In this document: piece by piece, positions 6,604 to 11,254 of the stretch | Numbering within the stretch: the stretch's first letter is position 1 | How the letters are laid out: the number at the start of each line of letters is the position of its first letter | Assembly: GCA_030595585.1 (NCBI GenBank) | Contig: JAUVCY010000026.1 | Coordinates: forward strand, 1 to 11,254 | Source of the DNA: Thermoplasmatota archaeon | GTDB lineage: Archaea > Thermoplasmatota > Penumbrarchaeia > Penumbrarchaeales > Penumbrarchaeaceae | Length of the DNA stretch: 11,254 nt | Direction of reading: 5' to 3' | Position numbers and translations under genes: made by a program | The notes under the pieces: generated by a model | Told to the model about the DNA's origin: nothing | Seen by the model: only the letters and a program-made list of their open reading frames with translations | The model's database searches: none

Positions 6604-7527
6604 TCATCCAAAGAAACCGGACCAGGTCTCCAGCTCATTATCATCCAGGGCGGCGGTGGGAAAGAAAGCGGCGACCGACTCCCCCTTGTCGTGCAGGAGG
6701 GGATATGAGGAGATCCCATCGAGAGGTATTGGATATATCACCGCCCGCGCATCCAGCTTGATCAAGGTCGCCATCAAGGCGCTCTCCAGGTCCTCCCCCT
6801 CGATATAGAACGGCCTCTCCCCGTGGGTGTCGGCCATCAGATCGATCCATAGATCGAGGTCACCCTTCCAGCAGCAGGGAATGACCTTGACCCCCCTCCG
6901 CTCCATCAGAAGCCTTGAGATGCGGACCCTCAGGTTGATCCTCTCCCTTTCCATCTCATCCATATCCCCGACCCCGGGAAGGTAGAGGATGGACCGGCCC
7001 TGGGTGGAGGAGGGCATTCCCCCTTTCCCCCGTATGCGGGTCGTGAAAATATAGGCCATTTTGGACCTTATCTCCACCTCGAACCAGACATCCGGATCCC
7101 TGAGGTCAACGGAATTGACCCCTTCGGGAAGGTGCGAAAGGACCGCCGACCCGCCGTTGATCGCGATATCCTGACTGGAATAGGGGTGTTTGCCCACCCT
7201 CTTCACCTTGAGGCCGAAGGTCATGTTCTCCGAGATGTTCTCCTCTCCCACCTTTTTCAAACACTCCATGATCCCGTCCCATGAGGATGAGCAGGGTTCC
7301 ACCAGGCTGAAGGAGTGTATGCCGTTGATCGTCCTCAGGACCGCCGTGGTGGCATCGGGGTCAGAGGTCTCGACGAACACCCTCCCCCTCTCCTCCTCCA
7401 CTATGTGGTCAACGTTGTTTTCCATGAGGTTGTTCTCCATGTCCTCCTTCAGCCTGTTTATGAACCGCCGTCTCACCCGGTCGCTCTTGAGGCCTATCTC
7501 CGCATATCTGATCAGGAACAATGACAT
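6604..7527 (-). CDS. ThiI-like protein with THUMP domain and degenerate PP-loop
   Basis: The 307-residue protein has the layout of ThiI, the tRNA 4-thiouridine synthetase. It opens with a ferredoxin-like segment (LFLIRYAEIGLKSDRVRRRF, about 3-22). A THUMP RNA-binding domain follows to about residue 165, then the conserved linker GGMPSSTQGR (169-178). True ThiI continues with an SGGxDS PP-loop that adenylates the uridine. Here the same place reads LYLPGVGDMDE, so the ATP-pyrophosphatase signature is lost. The following roughly 120 residues could still be a decayed Rossmann fold. There is no rhodanese domain. Catalytic thiolation is therefore unlikely from this protein alone; tRNA binding or a partner role is more plausible. 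The ATG at 7527 overlaps the radical SAM stop (TAATG) with GGGGTG 8 nt upstream, so the two genes are translationally coupled. Confidence 0.82.
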   Translation of the reverse strand: MSLFLIRYAEIGLKSDRVRRRFINRLKEDMENNLMENNVDHIVEEERGRVFVETSDPDATTAVLRTINGIHSFSLVEPCSSSWDGIMECLKKVGEENISENMTFGLKVKRVGKHPYSSQDIAINGGSAVLSHLPEGVNSVDLRDPDVWFEVEIRSKMAYIFTTRIRGKGGMPSSTQGRSILYLPGVGDMDEMERERINLRVRISRLLMERRGVKVIPCCWKGDLDLWIDLMADTHGERPFYIEGEDLESALMATLIKLDARAVIYPIPLDGISSYPLLHDKGESVAAFFPTAALDDNELETWSGFFG

Positions 7528-8543
7528 TATTTCCACACCCCATATATCTCCCTTTTACAGTTACTGCAGATACCATTCTTGAACCCTTTTACGCGGGTGG
7601 AGTATCCATCCCTGTTGATCAGGACCTTCCCGCATCCGGGACAGGTGGTATCGTTGAAACCGTCGCCCCATACGTTTCCAATATACACGTGTTCGTGCCC
7701 CGAATCCACCGCCTCCCCACGGATCCTCTCCAAGGTCTCTACCGGGGTCGAAGGGACATCGGTCATCCGATGGTCGGGATGGAACCTTGTGAAATGAAGG
7801 GGTATGGAGGTCGAGAGGGAGTCACTGACCCACTGCAGAAAACCGGCCACCTGATCGCCGTCATCATTCCTTCCCGGTATCACAAGGTACGTCAGCTCCA
7901 CGTGAACGCCCATATCAAAGGCCGCCTTGACGTTCTCGAGGACCGACCGAAGGCTGCCTCCTGTCACATCCCTGTAGAACTCCTCGGTGAACCCCTTGAC
8001 GTCTATGTTGGCACCATCTGTCATGGACATGACCCTCTTCCAGGGTTCAGGGGACAGGTGCCCGTTCGTGACCATCACCACGCGTGCTCCCGATCCCCTC
8101 AGGCCGGGAAGCGCGTCCATGAGGTACTCGAAGTTTATGGTGGGCTCGTTGTAGGTGAACGCGATCCCGACAGATCCCCTTTTCATGGAGATCCCCACCA
8201 TCTCCCCGGGAGGGATCCTGCTATCCTCCAATCCCAATGGTGATCCCCTTGCGAGGCTGTGGTTCTGGCAGTGCAGACATCGCAGGTTGCACCCCACGGA
8301 CCCAACCGATAGTATGGAGCTGCCCGGCAGGAAATGGTTGAGAGGTTTCTTCTCGATTGGGTCCATGTGCACGGCGGGGTATATCCCGTACCCATCCGCG
8401 AAGAGGACCCCTCCACGGTTCACCCTCACGGAGCATATCCCCCTGCCTCCGTCCGGGATAATGCACGAATTGGGGCACAGCTCACATCGAACGGATACCC
8501 CCTCGTGGGGAAATTGATATTCAGCCTTAACACCAGGTTGCAT
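7527..8543 (-). CDS. amrS: AmmeMemoRadiSam-type radical SAM enzyme
   Basis: The 338-residue protein matches the radical SAM member of the AmmeMemoRadiSam group (AmrS). The [4Fe-4S] motif is CNLRCLHC (Cys85, Cys89, Cys92), and it is followed by GIAFTYNEPT (126-135), typical of the pyruvate-formate-lyase-activase-like branch. The N terminus has further cysteines at 20, 23, 27 and 37. The C terminus has a zinc-ribbon-like pair, CPGC (301-304) and CSNC (326-329), which could hold zinc or an extra cluster. In other genomes the enzyme is linked to AMMECR1 and Memo proteins; neither is in this window, and its substrate is not known. The ATG at 8543 is preceded by GGTGA at 8550-8554. It is coupled by TAATG to the ThiI-like gene. 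A 71-bp gap separates it from the DUF72 gene. Confidence 0.9.
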   Translation of the reverse strand: MQPGVKAEYQFPHEGVSVRCELCPNSCIIPDGGRGICSVRVNRGGVLFADGYGIYPAVHMDPIEKKPLNHFLPGSSILSVGSVGCNLRCLHCQNHSLARGSPLGLEDSRIPPGEMVGISMKRGSVGIAFTYNEPTINFEYLMDALPGLRGSGARVVMVTNGHLSPEPWKRVMSMTDGANIDVKGFTEEFYRDVTGGSLRSVLENVKAAFDMGVHVELTYLVIPGRNDDGDQVAGFLQWVSDSLSTSIPLHFTRFHPDHRMTDVPSTPVETLERIRGEAVDSGHEHVYIGNVWGDGFNDTTCPGCGKVLINRDGYSTRVKGFKNGICSNCKREIYGVWK

Positions 8544-8614
8544 CTGATCTCACCGATGATAAATGGATATGTCCTCTTGTGATTAACTTTTTCCCGGTAC
8601 GGAAGGACTGAACC

Positions 8615-9496
8615 TTAGCCGTCATACGTTCCAAGCAGATCCTTCATCTCCAGCGCATTCAGTGGTGCGCTTCCCCCCGGATGGTTGTTGAATATCACAT
8701 TGACATCTCCCAGAGCTGCCATCTTGCGTATGGATACGACCCTCTCTTTCAGCTCCATGGTCGTGTACCTGTATTCGTATTTTCCGGAGGAGGTCCCATC
8801 CAGGTCCCTGTACCAGGCGGAGCGGTTGCGCCCGTGAAACCGCACGTAGAACTGACCGCTCAGGTTGTCCACGATCCATGGGAACGAGGGGGCGTCGACT
8901 ACGACAAGAGCGGCCCCATGCTCCCTCAGGACCTTCCGCCCCTCGTCTATCAGTGAGATATCCTCCGCGATCCACGAGCTGTTCCGTAGCTCAAGTGCCG
9001 GCTTTCCAGGGAGGGAACGAAGTACCTCCAGCAGCTCCCTGAGTCGGCCCTCCCCGTAGATGTATTTCGGGACCGGGACCTTGTGCTCCCTCTTCGAAGG
9101 GTAGGTGGTATCGCCGCGAACGAAGAAGAACGGTGACGCCTGAAATAGAACGCCCCCCAGGACCCCAGAATCGTCCAGGGGCTCAAGGACACGCGTTCCA
9201 AAGTCGTGAAGAATATCAAGGAGCTCTGTGGGGTCCTCCTTCATGGCGGCGTCCCGCGAGGCCACTGCAGGCAGTTTTATCGATATGTCGCCATTTTCAC
9301 GGGAGCGCGCAGCATCTATCCATGCCTCTATCTCCTCCCGGCCTGGTACACTGTGATAGGTGGAGTTTATCTCAAGGGTATCGAACGATGCGAAATATGA
9401 TCTCAGAAGTTCGGACCTTTTCATTCCCACAGGATAGAAAGTGCCCACCCAATCATCATAGGACCAACCGGATGTTCCCACCTTGATGGCGCCCAT
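8615..9496 (-). CDS. DUF72 (YecE-like) TIM-barrel protein
   Basis: The 293-residue protein has the usual DUF72 length and motifs in order: VGTSGWSYDDWVGTFYP (6-22), LEINSTYHSVP (41-51), GVLFQASPFFF (115-125), LELRNSSW (168-175), YVRFHGRN (217-224) and the C-terminal FNNHPGGSAPLNA (269-281). These line the barrel of the family. Its biochemical activity is not settled; nuclease and sugar-isomerase-like roles have been suggested from fold alone. The ATG at 9496 has GGAGG 4 nt upstream. It starts 12 nt after the stop of the small zinc-ribbon gene, so the two are very probably cotranscribed. There is no signal peptide, so it is cytoplasmic. Confidence 0.93.
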   Translation of the reverse strand: MGAIKVGTSGWSYDDWVGTFYPVGMKRSELLRSYFASFDTLEINSTYHSVPGREEIEAWIDAARSRENGDISIKLPAVASRDAAMKEDPTELLDILHDFGTRVLEPLDDSGVLGGVLFQASPFFFVRGDTTYPSKREHKVPVPKYIYGEGRLRELLEVLRSLPGKPALELRNSSWIAEDISLIDEGRKVLREHGAALVVVDAPSFPWIVDNLSGQFYVRFHGRNRSAWYRDLDGTSSGKYEYRYTTMELKERVVSIRKMAALGDVNVIFNNHPGGSAPLNALEMKDLLGTYDG

Positions 9497-9508
9497 GGTG
9501 CCTCCGCT

Positions 9509-9904
9509 TCACTGAAGTTTGCCCTTCTTCCCGCACTCCTGGCACTGGATGTCCAGCGGGCGCTTCTCCGACGTGACCGCGATCTTGGCCTTGCAGGCTG
9601 GGCACGGCACGTAGCCCAGGATCTTTTTCTCCTTTTCGATCTGATCCCACAGCTTAATCTCGCCTGACCCCTCATGCGAGAACATCGATGAGGACATATC
9701 GTACGTTTTAGCATCGCCGTCGTGGAAGACCTCGGTGGGCTGTGACATCTGGACGGTCTTGATATCATCCAGTTCAAGAAGCTTCCCGGAGGGTTGATAG
9801 ACCGGGCCTTGTATCCCTTCCAGCGAGGTCTCTTTCTGGATCAGGGGGAAAAATCGATACTCTAGATCGGGGAACAGGTCCACCGCCTTTTTCTGCTCTG
9901 CCAT
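9509..9904 (-). CDS. Small protein with C-terminal zinc ribbon, unknown function
   Basis: The 131-residue protein has an uncharacterised, mostly polar N-terminal region (1-95). It ends in a zinc ribbon: CPAC at 101-104 and CQEC at 121-124, followed by a Lys/Gly end. No membrane segment or signal peptide is seen. The C-terminal ribbon is the type found in archaeal adaptor and transcription-like proteins but is not diagnostic. The ATG at 9904 has GGTGGTG 5 nt upstream; a GTG codon directly before it (9907) is an alternative. It is the first gene of a probable two-gene unit with DUF72 and is divergent from galU. Confidence 0.75.
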   Translation of the reverse strand: MAEQKKAVDLFPDLEYRFFPLIQKETSLEGIQGPVYQPSGKLLELDDIKTVQMSQPTEVFHDGDAKTYDMSSSMFSHEGSGEIKLWDQIEKEKKILGYVPCPACKAKIAVTSEKRPLDIQCQECGKKGKLQ

Positions 9905-9987
9905 CACAACACCACCATGCAGGGAACGGGAGCGGGGGGGAACCCCGGACGACCGTCCGAATGCCGTTGAAAACCATCACCTTTTTC

Positions 9988-9997
9988 CTATAAAAAC
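9988..9997 (-). promoter_or_regulatory. Probable TATA box for the zinc-ribbon/DUF72 unit
   Basis: The minus strand reads GTTTTTATAGG in the 184-bp gap between the divergent 9904 and 10089 starts. A start about 26 bp downstream would fall near 9966, leaving a GC-rich leader of about 60 nt. A run of seven C (minus strand) lies in that leader, near 9936-9942. Confidence 0.45.
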
Positions 9998-10040
9998 GTA
10001 TTCAAGGCTCGCGCTGGAACCGATAGGCCAAAGGCCGTGG

Positions 10041-10055
10041 GATATAATAATATAG
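10041..10055 (+). promoter_or_regulatory. TATA box for galU
   Basis: GATATAATAATATAG is the clearest TATA-like element in the window and points toward galU. A start about 26 bp downstream falls at about 10070-10074, matching the ATG of the mini-ORF at 10072. It lies about 45 bp from the opposing TATA box of the zinc-ribbon gene, so the two promoters are back to back and could share control. Confidence 0.6.
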
Positions 10056-10071
10056 GAAAAGTTGTACTTGC

Positions 10072-10092
10072 ATGAAGGTGAGATTCACATGA
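10072..10092 (+). other. Six-codon mini-ORF overlapping the galU start
   Basis: ATG at 10072 encodes MKVRFT and stops with TGA at 10090-10092, which overlaps the galU ATG as ATGA. The ATG sits at the transcript start predicted from the TATA box. The galU SD (GGTGAG, 10077-10082) lies inside it. The layout would allow leaderless translation followed by re-initiation at galU. It may be chance. Confidence 0.3.
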
Positions 10093-10958
10093 GGGCGATA
10101 ATACCCGCTGCCGGCCTGGGAACAAGGCTTCTACCCATGACCAAGGCCCAGCCGAAGGAGATGCTCCCGGTTCTCAACAAACCGGCCATTCAATGGGTGG
10201 TGGAGGAGGCATCCTACTCCGGATTCGACGAGATACTGGTCATCACCTCAAGGAACAAGAAGGTGATGGAGGACCATTTCGATCGGAACCTGGAACTGGA
10301 GGTTGCACTGGCAAAGAAAGGCGCGGATGAGGAGCTTTTAAAACTTCAGAAGATCGAGGACCTCGCTGACATATTCTATTTGAGGCAGAAGGAGGCAAAG
10401 GGGCTGGGAGATGCGGTCCTATGCGCCGAGAGCTACGTGAACGACGAACCCTTCGCTGTCCTCCTGGGGGACGACATCATCTCAGGTGATGTGCCGGCCA
10501 TCAAACAGCTTTGGGAGGCATATCAGAAGGTCAAAGCGCCTGTCATCGCCCTTGAGGAGGTGCCCCTGGACCACGTGGAGAGATACGGGATCGTCGAGCT
10601 GGGGGAGGAAATTTCCCCGGGTCTGTACAAGCTTGACAGCATCGTCGAGAAACCGAATAAGGAGGATGCGCCGTCGAGGATGGCGGTGATGGGCAGATAC
10701 ATCCTGGACCCGGACATATTCAAGTGGCTGGCGTCGCAGAAGGAAGGGGCGGGCGGTGAGGTCCAGCTTACCGACGCGCTGGCCAGATACATAGATACAA
10801 AAGGCCTCTACGGGCTGGTCGTAAAGGGGCTTCGCGTGGATATAGGGTCCCTGGAGGATTGGCTGAAGGCGAACCTGCAGATGGCGCTGCTCCACCCGGA
10901 ACTCAAGAGCATGATCAGGGAGTATCTGGAGGAGCTTCAAGCGCAGGATAGGCTCTGA
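10089..10958 (+). CDS. galU: UTP-glucose-1-phosphate uridylyltransferase
   Basis: GalU makes UDP-glucose from UTP and glucose-1-phosphate, feeding glycan, glycolipid and S-layer glycosylation pathways. The 289-residue protein has the nucleotide-binding signature AAGLGTRLLPMTKAQPKEML (7-26), QKEAKGLGDAVLCAE (100-114), LLGDDII (125-131) with the metal-binding Asp, VEKPNKEDAPSRMAVMGRY (186-204) with the substrate Lys, and GLRVDIGSLEDWLKAN (247-262). Length and order match the bacterial/archaeal GalU family; a dTDP-sugar pyrophosphorylase is less likely given these motifs. The ATG at 10089 begins the canonical MRAIIPAAG and has GGTGA 7 nt upstream; an in-frame TTG at 10062 would add nine unlikely residues. 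It is divergent from the minus-strand genes and has no downstream partner on its strand. No plus-strand terminator is obvious. Confidence 0.94.
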   Translation: MRAIIPAAGLGTRLLPMTKAQPKEMLPVLNKPAIQWVVEEASYSGFDEILVITSRNKKVMEDHFDRNLELEVALAKKGADEELLKLQKIEDLADIFYLRQKEAKGLGDAVLCAESYVNDEPFAVLLGDDIISGDVPAIKQLWEAYQKVKAPVIALEEVPLDHVERYGIVELGEEISPGLYKLDSIVEKPNKEDAPSRMAVMGRYILDPDIFKWLASQKEGAGGEVQLTDALARYIDTKGLYGLVVKGLRVDIGSLEDWLKANLQMALLHPELKSMIREYLEELQAQDRL

Positions 10959-10981
10959 GGCGATATCAGCGCTACAGCCTA

Positions 10982-11016
10982 ACTTTGACATATGTGTTTG
11001 GATATAGTGTCAAAGT
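10982..11016. repeat. Inverted repeat behind galU
   Basis: ACTTTGACA (10982-10990) and TGTCAAAGT (11008-11016) form a perfect 9-bp inverted repeat around 17 bases. It lies 24 bp past the galU stop and has no T-run on either strand, so it is not a simple terminator. Its arms contain the TGTCAA hexamer that recurs in the next 100 bp. Confidence 0.7.
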
Positions 11017-11026
11017 GAGGCTTCTC

Positions 11027-11102
11027 CCAACATTGACCGGCTAATATCCTATTGTATCTGTCAATATTGGGATTCAGATCATATTCGATCTGTCAATGTT
11101 GG
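11027..11102. repeat. Direct and inverted copies of GTCAATRTTGG
   Basis: CCAACATTGAC (11027-11037) is the exact inverse of GTCAATGTTGG (11092-11102). A third copy, GTCAATATTGG (11060-11070), differs at one base. The two forward copies share ATCTGTCAATRTTGG and are 32 bp apart, about three helical turns. Together with the inverted repeat at 10982-11016 this gives five TGTCAA-type half-sites in 120 bp without any gene. They may be binding sites for a regulator of the flanking genes. Confidence 0.6.
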
Positions 11103-11161
11103 TATAGAATAAAAGACCAGTTGACGGCACAGTGTCTATGCTATAGAAAAAATAAAAAAAA

Positions 11162-11186
11162 GAATGGCCTGATATTCAGGCCATTC
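11162..11186 (-). terminator. Terminator of the gene entering from the right edge
   Basis: GAATGGCCTGA and TCAGGCCATTC form a perfect 11-bp stem with a 3-nt loop. On the minus strand it is followed by TTTTTTTTATTTTTTC. The first stem bases overlap the stop codon of the minus-strand gene at 11185-11187, so coding sequence and terminator are directly joined. Confidence 0.85.
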
Positions 11187-11254
11187 ATGTGTTCATTCCC
11201 AATCCGCCCGTTCTCCTCAGCTCCTTCTCCTCCTCGGCCTCCTTCTTGTTCCTG
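11185..11254 (-). CDS. C-terminal end of an unidentified protein (cut by window edge)
   Basis: One minus-strand frame is open from the right edge to a TGA at 11185-11187, giving RNKKEAEEEKELRRTGGLG followed by MNT. The highly charged Lys/Glu stretch suggests the end of a coiled coil or long helix. A strong hairpin and T-run terminator starts directly at the stop codon, which supports this frame as a real gene end. The 22 visible residues are too few to name the protein. Confidence 0.6.
   Translation of the reverse strand, partial: RNKKEAEEEKELRRTGGLGMNT

Noticed and set aside
7521..8243. Plus-strand ORF of 240 codons opposite the radical SAM gene
   Set aside because: The minus strand encodes unmistakable radical SAM motifs; the plus frame shows none and has no promoter or SD.
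9905..9980. Minus-strand ORF starting at 9980 upstream of the zinc-ribbon gene (68 codons)
   Set aside because: It overlaps the zinc-ribbon gene in another frame, is rich in Pro/Arg/Gly, has no SD, and its ATG is only about 15 bp from the TATA box.
11027..11102. CRISPR array
   Set aside because: Only three short (11-15 bp) copies, one inverted, with unequal spacing; no repeat of CRISPR length and no cas genes.
10959..11184. Small RNA or tRNA gene in the gap behind galU
   Set aside because: No cloverleaf, no GGTTCRANYCC-like T-arm and no clear promoter were found; the hairpins are better described as repeats and a terminator.

Overview
The window looks like archaeal chromosomal DNA, most likely from a euryarchaeal/Thermoplasmatota-type lineage. 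This is inferred from protein character and gene signals, not from a database search. Gene starts are preceded by GGAGGT or GGTG Shine-Dalgarno (SD) motifs. Several intergenic regions carry TATA-like boxes about 25 bp ahead of the expected transcript start, and no bacterial -35/-10 pairs stand out. The FolD, ThiI-like, AmrS-type radical SAM and membrane pyrophosphatase proteins all look archaeal. Arginine codons are mostly AGG/AGA, and base composition is moderately GC-rich with AT-rich intergenic gaps.

Layout, left to right. (1) A secreted protein on the minus strand is cut by the left edge (1-245). (2) A sharp hairpin plus T-run terminator (361-381) ends the gene for a K+-dependent membrane pyrophosphatase (405-2984), which carries an extra signal peptide and an extracytoplasmic domain. 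(3) A minus-strand cluster at 3109-5483 holds a protein of unknown function with a central zinc ribbon, then folD, then a zinc-ribbon/two-helix membrane protein whose start overlaps the folD stop. (4) A single gene of unknown function (5581-6444) follows. (5) A translationally coupled pair (6604-8543) encodes an AmmeMemoRadiSam-type radical SAM enzyme and a ThiI-like THUMP protein that has lost its PP-loop. (6) A pair at 8615-9904 encodes a small zinc-ribbon protein and a DUF72 protein. (7) The only long plus-strand gene is galU (10089-10958), divergent from the rest. (8) A 226-bp gap without genes contains a cluster of TGTCAA half-sites and inverted repeats, then a strong terminator for a minus-strand gene running off the right edge.

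Most genes are metabolic or housekeeping: PPi-driven ion pumping, one-carbon folate chemistry, UDP-glucose supply, tRNA-related or radical chemistry. No mobile element, CRISPR array, rRNA or tRNA was seen. The most interesting points are the ectodomain-bearing pyrophosphatase, the ThiI-like protein with a degenerate PP-loop coupled to AmrS, the repeat cluster behind galU, and mini-ORFs positioned at predicted transcript starts ahead of galU and the 315-aa gene.
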